A stretch of DNA of 26,676 nucleotides from JAQVWU01 sp964628455 (GCA_964628455.1 CAZVPD010000030.1:1-26676), one strand, 5' to 3'; positions 15,927 through 24,338 are shown, counted from the stretch's first letter. A program made the numbers and translations. The notes: generated from the sequence alone by a model not told the origin.

Positions 15927-17372
15927 CTATTCGTCATATGCGAGAACGGATTCATACAGCTGTTCATAATGCTTCAGAATACCTTTCTCTTTTGAGGCAA
16001 AATAGGATGCAAAGTCGGTTTTTTTCTGGGTCATAAGGTTGGGAAGCGTCCAGGTCGTACCTTTCCAGGAATCGAAGATATATCCGAAATCGTATAGGAT
16101 CCCGTCGAATATATAATCGAGCATGGCGACCGATTCTTCATCGCGAAGGTATTTGGACGTCAGTGCGACTTCATAATAGACGGGGGTCACGATTTTATAC
16201 GTATAAGCCGCCAGCGCCTCGGTGATGATTCCGGTGCGTTCCGTGTCCCCTGCGGTGATGGGAACACACAGCATTCCGTTCCAGGCATCGACGTGCGCGT
16301 GATATCCTTCCTGCGCCTCGTCATATTTCGGATACGGAATAATGCCGAAATCGATTTCCGCGTCGCGCATTTCTTTGGCCCCCCAAACGCCGTTTCCGAG
16401 CAAAAAAACATTGCCTGCCCGGAACATATTATGCGCTTCGGCCTGAGTGCTGTATGTGGTGTACCAGGTCGTATTGTCCTCATATATAAGGTCATACATC
16501 TTGTCTATTATTGTAAGCATCTTATCGTTGTCGACGTTTATTTCGGGATATCCCTCGTCGTTAATAACAACGGAAAGCTGGTTGCAGCCGTACATGAAAT
16601 TTAACGTCTGATTATCGTTGTTAAAAGAAATACCGTACCGGTCGCTGACCGTAAACTTGCCGTCGCCGTCCAAATCCGAAGAGACAGAGCGCGCCGCCGC
16701 CGTCATGTAGTCGAGTGTCCAGCGTCCTTCGTTTACTGTCGTATAGATATTCTCAAAATTATAATCTCCGACGTATTGTTTGTTAAAGAAAAGACAGAAC
16801 GGAGAAGGGATCGTGATGCTTCCGGCAAGATAAAATTGTTTTCCCAATATATTTATTGTTTCATTGATGGTCTGATTCCACCATGGCTTTTCCGTATCGA
16901 CAAACGGTATATTGTTCCAGTCGGCAATGATGTGCTGATTGATAAATCCCGGTCCGCTTTGGATCTGATGAGGGATGATGATGTCATACGCATCTTCTCC
17001 GGCCAGCACAGAGGCAACTGCAGCGGAATTGAGTTCTGCGATGCCCGGCTGAGTATTCACGGCAACCACAACACCGAAGCGTTCCTCAACACGCTGATTT
17101 CGGGTAAAAATCGCATCATCGACAATTTCACCCGTCTGTTCTTCGATGTAATAAGTAGCCGGCGAGTATGTCATAATGGTAAATGTATATCCGCCGTAAT
17201 CGTTTTCCGGCAGATTATCCGGGATTTCCGTTTCCTCGGATACCGATTCGATTTCCGCCGAAACAGTACCGGCAGTGTTTTCTTCCGGACCGGCACAGGC
17301 CGTAACTATAAAAACGGACAGCATAAGCGATATAATTGACGAGACCGATACAAAAATCCGCAATTTATTCAT
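15927..17372 (-). CDS. Extracellular solute-binding lipoprotein (sugar ABC type), paralogue 2
   Basis: A 481-residue protein with a lipoprotein signal peptide (Cys26 in VTAC), an acidic linker, and the block LPENDYGGYTFTIMTYSP. EQTGEIVDDAIFTRN, EKPWWNQ, RDEESVAMLD and DFASYFASKEK match the paralogues at 259-1719 and 26069-26676. It probably captures an oligosaccharide at the cell surface for an ABC importer encoded elsewhere. It has its own strong promoter (17460-17488) with a palindrome at the predicted start of transcription, so it is expected to be under separate local control. The ligand is unknown. Confidence 0.88.
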   Translation of the reverse strand: MNKLRIFVSVSSIISLMLSVFIVTACAGPEENTAGTVSAEIESVSEETEIPDNLPENDYGGYTFTIMTYSPATYYIEEQTGEIVDDAIFTRNQRVEERFGVVVAVNTQPGIAELNSAAVASVLAGEDAYDIIIPHQIQSGPGFINQHIIADWNNIPFVDTEKPWWNQTINETINILGKQFYLAGSITIPSPFCLFFNKQYVGDYNFENIYTTVNEGRWTLDYMTAAARSVSSDLDGDGKFTVSDRYGISFNNDNQTLNFMYGCNQLSVVINDEGYPEINVDNDKMLTIIDKMYDLIYEDNTTWYTTYSTQAEAHNMFRAGNVFLLGNGVWGAKEMRDAEIDFGIIPYPKYDEAQEGYHAHVDAWNGMLCVPITAGDTERTGIITEALAAYTYKIVTPVYYEVALTSKYLRDEESVAMLDYIFDGILYDFGYIFDSWKGTTWTLPNLMTQKKTDFASYFASKEKGILKHYEQLYESVLAYDE

Positions 17373-17438
17373 TTTTATACCCCTGTTATTTCATTTTCAG
17401 GCATGTTTCCCGGCGAAAAAATCATTTAACCGGCCGCA

Positions 17439-17452
17439 TACAATCCATTGTA
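17439..17452. promoter_or_regulatory. Inverted repeat at the transcription start of the paralogue 2 gene
   Basis: TACAATCCATTGTA has perfect 6-base arms around CC. It begins 7 bases downstream of the -10 box, where a bound repressor would block initiation. Confidence 0.65.
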
Positions 17453-17459
17453 CGCCAAT

Positions 17460-17488
17460 ATATTAACACAAGAATAATTGATTGTCAA
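17460..17488 (-). promoter_or_regulatory. Strong promoter of the paralogue 2 binding-protein gene
   Basis: TTGACA (17483-17488), a 17-base spacer and TAATAT (17460-17465) on the minus strand, with TG one base before the -10 hexamer (TGTTAATAT). The leader is about 80 bases. Confidence 0.85.
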
Positions 17489-17537
17489 GCCATTCCGTCT
17501 CTTAATATTACTATTGTATAATCGTTAAATTCCCAAA

Positions 17538-17560
17538 GCAAGTTCCGCAGCGGAATTTGC
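17538..17560 (-). terminator. Hairpin after the UroD-like gene, weak terminator
   Basis: GCAAATTCCGC and GCGGAACTTGC pair over 11 positions with one mismatch and a single-base loop on the minus strand. The downstream tract is not T-rich, so termination may be incomplete. Confidence 0.5.
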
Positions 17561-17625
17561 GGCGGTATCCGAAGCAGGAATTCAACGCGCGGAGAAAACG
17601 GATCCGTCTGTTTGTGCGGCCGTGT

Positions 17626-18591
17626 TTATTCTCTTGCCAGCCTGTATATCAGATCATACGCAAAAGCAAGTTCTTCTATCGTGCAGTGATTCTGTACAAA
17701 ATGCGTCGTGCAGCATATCCAGCGTTTGCCGCGCAAAAGACCGAATACCCGCCGCAGCTCACTCTCCAGACGGACAAAATTCCCGAAGCCCAAGGTCGAC
17801 TGAATGCAGACTCCGCCGAGTATCGCAAACCGGTCGGCGTATCGCCGCAGATATAAATCATAGGACATTCCGGCGGTTTCCTGCCAGGGATGGAACACGT
17901 CGAAGCCGAGGTCGGCAATTCCGTCGGCAACAGCCGCAACACAGCCGTCCGAGTGCAGGCTCACGAAACCGCCCCTGCCCTTTACAGCGTCGACCACCGT
18001 TTTCATATTGGGGTAAATGATTTCACGCCACAGCACGGGGCTGAAAAGCAGGCTGTTCTGCGCCCCCCAGTCATCGGAGATATGTATCATATCCACTCCC
18101 AGGTCCAGACAGTTGTCTGCAAATCTGCGGTTCCATACCGCCTGACGGCGATAGAGCTCCGATATTTCCGTTTTATATTCCGCCAGATAACAAAGGTGGT
18201 TTTCGATGCCGAAAGCTCCGTTATAACATTCGAAAAAACCCGGTGTCTGCATATAGCAGAAGCGTCCGCGCAGTTTATGGTGGTTCAGGGCGGCTGTGAC
18301 GCCTGCGTAATCCGCTGCATTATCCGCCGAAAGAAGCGGAATATCAAGCAGAATGTCCGGGGTCAGTTCCTCACCGCTTTGGCGGACGCGTTCAAACGCC
18401 GCTCCGTCAAACGGTCCAGGACCGCCGAAAAGATGGGCGGCGTCAAATTCGTATTTGTCTTCAAATGCTTCAACAGAGCCGTATACGGCGCTTATTTCAT
18501 TGCTCAGATTTCCCGATACCCACCCGTATATCGGAACCCGGTCGGTTTTTTCACCTTTGATCGTTCTTCTCACACGTTCGGTCGACGTCAT
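17626..18591 (-). CDS. Uroporphyrinogen decarboxylase-like (MtaA/UroD superfamily) protein
   Basis: A 321-residue TIM barrel of the UroD/MtaA superfamily, opening TSTERVRRTIKGEKTDRVPI like its relatives. Candidate metal or substrate residues are DMIHISDDWG (167-176), HSDGC (213-217), HPWQE (234-238), the GGV loop (259-261) and WICCTTHF (291-298, two Cys and a His). True heme-pathway UroD has a different N-terminal arginine motif, and no heme genes are nearby. It follows an ABC exporter and a glycoside hydrolase on the same strand. Similar proteins in such contexts have no established reaction; corrinoid methyltransfer or sugar-acid chemistry are possibilities. AGAGG serves as ribosome site. 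Confidence 0.82.
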   Translation of the reverse strand: MTSTERVRRTIKGEKTDRVPIYGWVSGNLSNEISAVYGSVEAFEDKYEFDAAHLFGGPGPFDGAAFERVRQSGEELTPDILLDIPLLSADNAADYAGVTAALNHHKLRGRFCYMQTPGFFECYNGAFGIENHLCYLAEYKTEISELYRRQAVWNRRFADNCLDLGVDMIHISDDWGAQNSLLFSPVLWREIIYPNMKTVVDAVKGRGGFVSLHSDGCVAAVADGIADLGFDVFHPWQETAGMSYDLYLRRYADRFAILGGVCIQSTLGFGNFVRLESELRRVFGLLRGKRWICCTTHFVQNHCTIEELAFAYDLIYRLARE

Positions 18592-18640
18592 AAATACCTC
18601 TGATTCTTTATAAATTTATTGGATCACAAAAAACAAAATA

Positions 18641-20368
18641 TTATTCTTCCATGACGCGGTACAGACCGGCATAAATGCCATCCTTTTCGATTAGTTCCCT
18701 ATGATTCCCTCTTTCCGCGATTCTCCCGCCGTGCATGACTACGATGTCATCGGCATTGATCACGGTAGACAGGCGGTGTGCGACGGTAACGGATGTTTTT
18801 CCGTGCATCAGAACGGAAAGCGCTTTTTGCACCTGCAGTTCGGTCCGGGCATCTATACCCGAAGTGGCCTCATCCAGTATCAGGATGGGGGGATCCGCCA
18901 GCATAACACGGGCTATACATATAAGCTGTGTCTGTCCGAAGGACAGTACGTTATGGTCGGATATGTATGTGCCGTATCCGTCAGGCAGCTGTGAAATGAA
19001 TCCGCCGGCATGGGAATATCCTGCGGCTTTTTCTATTTCCGCGTCGGTTGCATCCGGTTTGCCATACGCTATATTTTCGCGTATCGTTCCGGCGAACAGC
19101 CATGAATCCTGCAGAACCATACCAAAATGCTTTCTTAATATTTTCCTCGGCACCCGGGTGATATCGGTGCCGTCCAGTTCGATCGTTCCGCTGTCGGTAT
19201 CCAGAAAACGCATGAGCAGATTGATAACGGTCGTCTTGCCGCTCCCGGTCGGTCCCACTATGGCGACCCGGCTGCCTTTTTTAACCGAAAGGTGATAATC
19301 TCTGATCAAAGGATTTCCGCCCGAATACGAAAAATCAACGCCCCGGAATTCTATATTTCCCGTTACAGGATCGGGCAGCCGAAGTTCATCTTCTTCGGTT
19401 TCGTCGGGCAAATCAATTATTTCAAATATCCGGGCTGCAGCGGCGGCGGCGGACTGGAGCTGCGCGATAATTCCGCTTATTTCATTGAAAGGTTTTGTAT
19501 ACTGACCTGCGTAAATAAGAAAAGTTGTGATCTGCCCGACGCTTATATCGCCTGAAACAGCGAACAAAGCTCCGGAAATTCCGGCAGCGGCATAAACCAG
19601 CGCGTTGACAAACCTTGTGGAAGGATTGGTCATTGCCGACCAGAACTGGGCGCGTAACCCGCAGACAGCCAGTCTGTTGTTCGCGCTGCCGATCATTTCA
19701 CGGGCATTTTCTTCGTAATTATATGCTTTCAGCGTTTCCCTGCAGGATAAAAGCGCGTCCGCATGCGAAGCCAGTTCCCCCTGAGCCGTCATTTGATCGC
19801 GGAAGTGCCTGTATGAATGCTTTGATATGAATCCCGCCGTTATCAGAGACAGGGGCGTCAGAAAAACAACAGCCGCCGTTATATACAGATTGATCGACGC
19901 CATAAAAAGCAATGTTCCGAAAATAAAACAAAGACCGGAAAAAAGCTGGGTGGCTGCGGTTAAAAGGCCGTCCGACACGGTATCAACGTCATTGGTCACC
20001 GAATTTACCAATTTCCCGTGAGGTATGCCGTCGAGAATCCGCACGGGCAGGGTTGTCACCTTGTTAAAAAGCCGTACTCTCAGGTCCCGAATCGTTTTTA
20101 CGGTCACCGAACTTCCGAGGTATACGGTCAGCCACTGCATCAGGGCTGCTCCCGACGCGGCTGCCGCAAGCCTTCCCATATACAAGGGAAGCGCGCCGAA
20201 ATCAACCTGCCCTGCTCCGGCGATCCTGTCGACCGCTCCGCCTATCGTCACGGGGACCGAAAGCATAATAACGACATTTGCCGCGGCACAGACAAAAGAC
20301 AGAATGATAAGCAGCCGATAGGGACCGGTAAAAATCAACAGCCGCCTGATGGTATTTTTGTTTTTCAT
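18641..20368 (-). CDS. ABC exporter, fused membrane and ATPase domains
   Basis: A 575-residue half-transporter: six membrane helices over residues 1-310, then the ATPase with Walker A GPTGSGKTT (372-380), Q-loop Gln420, Walker B ILILDE (495-500) and switch His531. The signature is LSFGQ (475-479) instead of LSGGQ, as in one half of many heterodimeric exporters. The closest architecture is the MdlB/lipid or multidrug exporter type. No partner half is encoded nearby, so it may form a homodimer or pair with a distant gene. It lies between the glycoside hydrolase (63 bases upstream) and the UroD-like gene (49 bases downstream), all co-oriented. The substrate is unknown. Confidence 0.9.
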   Translation of the reverse strand: MKNKNTIRRLLIFTGPYRLLIILSFVCAAANVVIMLSVPVTIGGAVDRIAGAGQVDFGALPLYMGRLAAAASGAALMQWLTVYLGSSVTVKTIRDLRVRLFNKVTTLPVRILDGIPHGKLVNSVTNDVDTVSDGLLTAATQLFSGLCFIFGTLLFMASINLYITAAVVFLTPLSLITAGFISKHSYRHFRDQMTAQGELASHADALLSCRETLKAYNYEENAREMIGSANNRLAVCGLRAQFWSAMTNPSTRFVNALVYAAAGISGALFAVSGDISVGQITTFLIYAGQYTKPFNEISGIIAQLQSAAAAAARIFEIIDLPDETEEDELRLPDPVTGNIEFRGVDFSYSGGNPLIRDYHLSVKKGSRVAIVGPTGSGKTTVINLLMRFLDTDSGTIELDGTDITRVPRKILRKHFGMVLQDSWLFAGTIRENIAYGKPDATDAEIEKAAGYSHAGGFISQLPDGYGTYISDHNVLSFGQTQLICIARVMLADPPILILDEATSGIDARTELQVQKALSVLMHGKTSVTVAHRLSTVINADDIVVMHGGRIAERGNHRELIEKDGIYAGLYRVMEE

Positions 20369-20431
20369 TTCTGATCCGACTCTTGTTTGTTTTTGTTTCT
20401 CATTTCCGAAGCGGTTGTTTCTCCGGTTTTT

Positions 20432-22268
20432 TCATCCGGCCGGGTCGATCCGGAAAATCCTTGTTTCATACAGCATGGAATCAAAACGTATGATTATATC
20501 CGTAAAAGCGGGCGTTTCGGGCAGCAAAGGGAGTATATTCGATCTTTTTTTCAGACAGAGTGTTTTTAATCCTGCCGTCGCGGCATGGACTGCGATGTAA
20601 TTTTCACATACATGAACCACGTCATCGGTTTCGATGTATATGTGAACCCCCGCTTCTTTATATGTCCCGCGAAGGATGCCTGTCGTCAGCTGACCGGCCG
20701 AATAACGGGTATTTTGCGTGTCGCTACCTTCCGAACCGGTAAACAGAACTGTTTTTTCCGGATGCGACCGGCAGAAGGCAGCCGCGGTTTCTTCACAGCC
20801 CGTAAGATTGAGAAAAACAACGATTTTTATCCGTTCGGGAAGTTTGTCCATATCGTTCAGGTCGTATATATCATACGGCGCGCCGGCAAGCCCCAGCGGT
20901 AGTCTGCTCATATAATTTTGCCTGAAAACAGAACCTTCAAGCGGATTTGTATACCGGTATGATTCCTCCGACGCGATCACCGCGACCTCGGCAACCGAGC
21001 TGCGGTTTGAGTCCTGCAGCGCGGCTTCGGAGATCCTGAGAAAGGCTTTCATATCCGCCATGATAGGATCGTCCGCATACCATCCCCCCCACATGTCAAA
21101 CCACCACTGGCCTGTTCCATGGGTCAGATTGCGCGCGAAACAATTCCGGATCACCCAAAGGGAAACTTCGGGAGAGGCAGGGCCTTCCCAGACACCGCCC
21201 TGATAGGTTCCGGTCCTGCAGGCGTCCGGACGGCATTCACGGAGAGGCCGCGTCAGATACGTTCGGATGTCGTTTTCGGTAAAAAACAGTTTCCCGTGCA
21301 GTTTGATCGAATCCAGCACCGACATGCAGGCGTGATCGATGCCCGGAGCTCTTCCGNNNNNNNNNNAAATCTATATCGGGACACTTTAAAAGGCGGTTGA
21401 GAGCATGCGTCCCGAATCGTGCATCGGTAATTTCAAGCGTGTAACCGTAAAAGCTGCCGACGATCAGCCGTCTGTCGGTTTTTGACTTGACCACTGCGGC
21501 AAAATGACAGATCGAATCCGCGACTGTTTCACCGGTATATTCGAGAAACCGGATGATATTGACGTCTGAAATTCGTTTTCCTCCGTTATTATAGATCTTA
21601 AACGAAGGAAGTTCTTTGATCATATCCGCATCGCCGGGATATTTTTCCGAAATAAAACGCAGATACCCGCGTTCGGCACATTCCCCGAGACCGCCCAGAG
21701 GCGAGCCGAAATGAAACCATTCTTCCGTTCCGCCGGAGGCTATGTGATATCCCGCTATATTTGATGCATACGGAGTTTCTCCGATATGATCGATAAACTG
21801 CCGAAGCAGCCGGTCTGCTGTTTTACGCCATATCAAAGAGGAAAAACTTTCCCGGCAGAAAGGAAACGAGGATCTCTCTCCGCCGTTATCAAGCCGGTTG
21901 AGTTCGGACGGATTCTGTTCCTCCCACCACAAAGGCATGGCTATATTGACGCGCGGGATAATACAGGCATCGGGATATGCCCGAACTATCCGAGACAGCT
22001 CACGGTCCACCTCGGTATAATCCGGATTTTCCTCCGAATCATAAATTCCGCGGCGGAATGGCGAGATATCTGTCAGAACATTGATGGTTCGCCCCGCAAA
22101 ATAGACGGGGAACGTGAAAATCTTATAACCGGCCTCCGCAAAGCGGTTATAATCCGCACGTTCGTCCAGGTAACTCATATAAGCCGCCGCGGGAAACGGC
22201 CGGCCGTCGATATAGAGTGTCGGCACCCCTCCCGCAATGCGTATTTCCGATTTATACGGCACAGGCAC
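20432..22268 (-). CDS. GH42-like glycoside hydrolase, one gene split by an assembly gap
   Basis: Two apparent reading frames are one gene of about 610 residues. The 5' part starts at a GTG (22268; another at 22262) with an AAGGGGG ribosome site and carries CIIPRVNIAMPLWWEE, GYHIASGGTEEWFHFGSP (possible acid/base at Glu182 or Glu183) and ITDARFGTHALNRLL. After ten N at 21357-21366 the reading continues in another frame with GRAPGIDHACMSVLDSIKLH, then LFFTENDIRTYL (possible nucleophile Glu), QWWFDMWGGWYADD and a Rossmann-like trimerisation segment. This is the layout of beta-galactosidase-like clan A enzymes. It lacks a signal peptide, so it acts inside the cell on imported sugars. It leads the probable operon with the exporter and UroD-like genes. 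Confidence 0.82.
21357..21366. other. Assembly gap of ten N inside the GH42-like gene
   Basis: The frame changes across the run. Flanking codons require the true missing length to be a multiple of three, and family spacing suggests about 7 missing residues (roughly 20-24 bases). The ten N are therefore not a measured length. Confidence 0.8.
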
Positions 22269-22303
22269 CCGCCCCCTTTAAAATACGGCTGCCCCCGGCA
22301 GTC

Positions 22304-22316
22304 TGTTTCTCAAACA
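22304..22316. promoter_or_regulatory. Small inverted repeat at the GH42-like promoter
   Basis: TGTTTCTCAAACA has 5-base arms around a 3-base centre and starts one base downstream of the -10 box, so it covers the predicted start of transcription. It is short and could be chance. Confidence 0.4.
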
Positions 22317-22317
22317 A

Positions 22318-22346
22318 ATAGTAACATATAAATATTGCCGTGTCAA
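22318..22346 (-). promoter_or_regulatory. Strong promoter of the GH42-like operon
   Basis: TTGACA (22341-22346), a 17-base spacer and TACTAT (22318-22323) on the minus strand. It is divergent from the promoter at 22433-22461. Confidence 0.85.
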
Positions 22347-22432
22347 TAGAAAAGCAGGCGGAACTATCGAAATGAATACAACCTGCCTGTATGATTTTAT
22401 GAAAAAATTATAAAGAATATGAGAAATAATTC

Positions 22433-22461
22433 TTGACATTTGTTCATATAAGTGATATAAC
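22433..22461 (+). promoter_or_regulatory. Strong promoter of the CBM9-like surface protein gene
   Basis: TTGACA (22433-22438), a 17-base spacer and TATAAC (22456-22461), 35 bases before the chosen start codon. Confidence 0.87.
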
Positions 22462-22496
22462 TAATCTGTTCTTAAAAAAATAAAAGGGGTATGGAC

Positions 22497-23375
22497 ATGA
22501 AAAAAAGATTTTTTACGGTTTGTCTGGTTGCTTTTCTTGCCGCTTTGTTTTTAATGCCGGTTTCCGCCTGGGATAATTTTACCATGCCGAAAACGAACAC
22601 TCCTCCCGTTATCGACGCTAAAATCGATGACAGTTATGTAAAACTGCACGATTTTTATGATTCGGCGGAATTCGTCGACACCAGTGACGTTGACCACCTG
22701 GGCGTGGGGTCCACTTATATCACCTATGACGATAGTTTTCTGTATGTCTATATCGAAGCGGTTCATGACGTTTACGAGCCTGTGAACGACCCCTACGTCA
22801 GCGCAAGCGGTTCGTGCATGTATCTCGCCATCCTTTCCGGTCTGCCCGAAGTTTTCGATATCAACAGTCAGATACAGCTTGCCGTAAACTTTTCCGCGGA
22901 CGGCACTCAGGAGTGGAAATATACCGCATCGGTTCCGGAAGACGCCAAAGACAATTCGGTTGACAAAGCGATATATCCCGAATGTCCTTTTGATTTTATG
23001 GTCGTCCGCGATGACTCCAAAAAAACCACCTATTATGAAGTAGCTCTTCCCTGGTCACAGCTTGACCGCACAGGCAAGATCGAATTTACCGAAGGACATG
23101 TGTTTACATTCAATTATATCGTCGTTATGGATCCCCCCGTTATTGTTCAATACGGTCAGGGACTGATGAATGATATCTATGACGGCGGCGCATATGTCAC
23201 ACTGGGAGCCGCTCCCGTCGTGGAAACAGAAGCTCCGGCAACGGAAGCCCCCGCCGCAGCCGATTCCCCCGCTGCGGAAACTGCTCCGGCTGTCCAGACC
23301 GGCGATGTCTCGGCTGTGCTCGTGCTGTCCTCCTTAATCGCTCTTGCCGGCCTAGCAATCTCAAAAAAGAAATAA
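22497..23375 (+). CDS. Secreted CBM9-like surface protein with C-terminal membrane anchor
   Basis: The 292-residue product has a signal peptide (MKKRFFTVCLVAFLAALFLM, cut near VSA at 24), then a beta-rich domain that opens PPVIDAKIDDSYVKLHD and includes YDDSFLYVYIEA and YYEVALPWSQL, as in family 9 carbohydrate-binding or DOMON-like modules. A linker of Ala, Pro, Thr and Glu follows (about 236-264), then AVQTGD, a hydrophobic helix and a KKK tail. QTGD before a helix is a relaxed form of a sortase-type signal, but no sortase gene is visible. I use the ATG at 22497, which is 7 bases after AAGGGG; the ATG at 22491 is only 1 base away. It has no catalytic domain, so binding of surface glycans is inferred. 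Confidence 0.8.
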   Translation: MKKRFFTVCLVAFLAALFLMPVSAWDNFTMPKTNTPPVIDAKIDDSYVKLHDFYDSAEFVDTSDVDHLGVGSTYITYDDSFLYVYIEAVHDVYEPVNDPYVSASGSCMYLAILSGLPEVFDINSQIQLAVNFSADGTQEWKYTASVPEDAKDNSVDKAIYPECPFDFMVVRDDSKKTTYYEVALPWSQLDRTGKIEFTEGHVFTFNYIVVMDPPVIVQYGQGLMNDIYDGGAYVTLGAAPVVETEAPATEAPAAADSPAAETAPAVQTGDVSAVLVLSSLIALAGLAISKKK

Positions 23376-23400
23376 AGAAATAAAGTAATACTAATTTATT

Positions 23401-23432
23401 AAAAAAGGACGGATACGAATTCCGCCCTTTTT
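23401..23432. terminator. Shared terminator of convergent CBM9-like and aldolase genes
   Basis: A 7-bp stem, with one A-C mismatch on the plus strand and a G-T wobble on the minus strand, is flanked by A and T runs on both sides. It lies between the two convergent stops. Confidence 0.82.
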
Positions 23433-23441
23433 TTATTCCAT

Positions 23442-24083
23442 TTACAATTCGGTCATACGTCTGGCATGAAGCGTGATTTCGTTGTATTCGCCTTCGGCAA
23501 TAGCATCACGGCGTACAATACAGGAACCGGCTCCCACGCCTACCGCCCCCGCTTCGAGAAACGCTTTCATGTTCCGGTCATCTATGCCGCCCACCGCAAT
23601 GACTTTAATATGATTGAGCGGAGCAAGCACCGCGCGAAAATATTCGACGCCCAACTCGGCCGCGGGGAAAATTTTTACCAGGTCGGCTCCTGCCGCATGC
23701 GCCTGAAGTATTTCCGTCGGTGTCATTGCGCCCGGTATGGACACCAGTCCCAGCCGTTTTGTCGCGGCGATAACCGAGGGATCGATATTCGGTGATATGA
23801 TAAAAGAAGCGCCGGCGTCATATGCCGCCTCAGCCTGTCCCGCAGACAATACCGTTCCCGCCCCGATATGCATGTCGCTGCCGAAACGGCTGCGGAGCAT
23901 TTTGATCTGGCGAAGCGTTGCTTCCTCCGGAAATATACCGGCGGGATCAAAAGTGATTTCCATCAGCCTGATCCCGCCGCGGTACATAGCTTCGGCCGTC
24001 GGGATCAGAAACGCTTCTTTCAGCTTTCTCACAATGACAATGACATGGCTGTCGCCGATACACTTTATGACTTCATTTTTCAT
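23442..24083 (-). CDS. eda: KDPG/KHG-type 2-keto-3-deoxy aldolase
   Basis: A 213-residue class I aldolase. Catalytic features of the Eda family are present: Arg19 in IVR, Glu42 in LMEITF, the GAGTV phosphate loop (74-78), SPNID (97-101) and the Schiff-base Lys137 in DLVKIFPAAELG; AVGGI closes the barrel. It cleaves 2-keto-3-deoxy-6-phosphogluconate, or the galactonate analogue, to pyruvate and glyceraldehyde 3-phosphate, the last step of uronate and sugar-acid breakdown. A matching kinase is not in the window, and the sugar-acid epimer cannot be told. The start has GGGAG 8 bases upstream. The leader is about 120 bases, with a promoter at 24213-24241. Confidence 0.93.
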   Translation of the reverse strand: MKNEVIKCIGDSHVIVIVRKLKEAFLIPTAEAMYRGGIRLMEITFDPAGIFPEEATLRQIKMLRSRFGSDMHIGAGTVLSAGQAEAAYDAGASFIISPNIDPSVIAATKRLGLVSIPGAMTPTEILQAHAAGADLVKIFPAAELGVEYFRAVLAPLNHIKVIAVGGIDDRNMKAFLEAGAVGVGAGSCIVRRDAIAEGEYNEITLHARRMTEL

Positions 24084-24194
24084 TTATAAAGCTCCCTGTT
24101 TTTTATGTAAAATAGCCGCAGCTTTTAGGCGGGCTGTTTCCGCGGATATAAAATATAATATGATCGGTGATATCTTACTGCCGCAGATCCGGCA

Positions 24195-24209
24195 AAACGG
24201 AATCCGTTT
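24195..24209. promoter_or_regulatory. Inverted repeat at the transcription start of the aldolase gene
   Basis: AAACGGAATCCGTTT is a perfect repeat with 7-base arms around one base. It starts 3 bases downstream of the -10 box, a classic repressor position. Confidence 0.68.
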
Positions 24210-24212
24210 ACC

Positions 24213-24241
24213 ATTATATCCTATATCGGCAACAAAAGCAA
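24213..24241 (-). promoter_or_regulatory. Promoter of the aldolase gene
   Basis: On the minus strand TTGCTT (24236-24241), a 17-base spacer and a consensus TATAAT (24213-24218). Confidence 0.72.
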
Positions 24242-24298
24242 TAATATTTTACCGTCGGCGAATAAATTTTCTCGGAACGATTTATTAAAATTGCAAAT

Positions 24299-24334
24299 AA
24301 GGTCATGAAAACCGCCTACGGAATTCATAACCTT
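24299..24334 (-). terminator. Terminator-like hairpin after the GH51 gene
   Basis: AAGGTTATGAA and TTCATGACCTT pair over 11 positions with one wobble on the minus strand. The following tract TATTTGCAATTTT is moderately T-rich. Confidence 0.65.
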
Positions 24335-24338
24335 TCGT

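Noticed and set aside
21237..21356. The 39-residue tail that extends the GH42-like 5' half past the N run
   Set aside because: It is the wrong frame, caused by the artificial gap length; the other frame continues the family sequence.
22340..22395. GCAGG and CCTGC repeats as a possible terminator between the divergent promoters
   Set aside because: Only five pairs with a loop of more than 20 bases and no T run.
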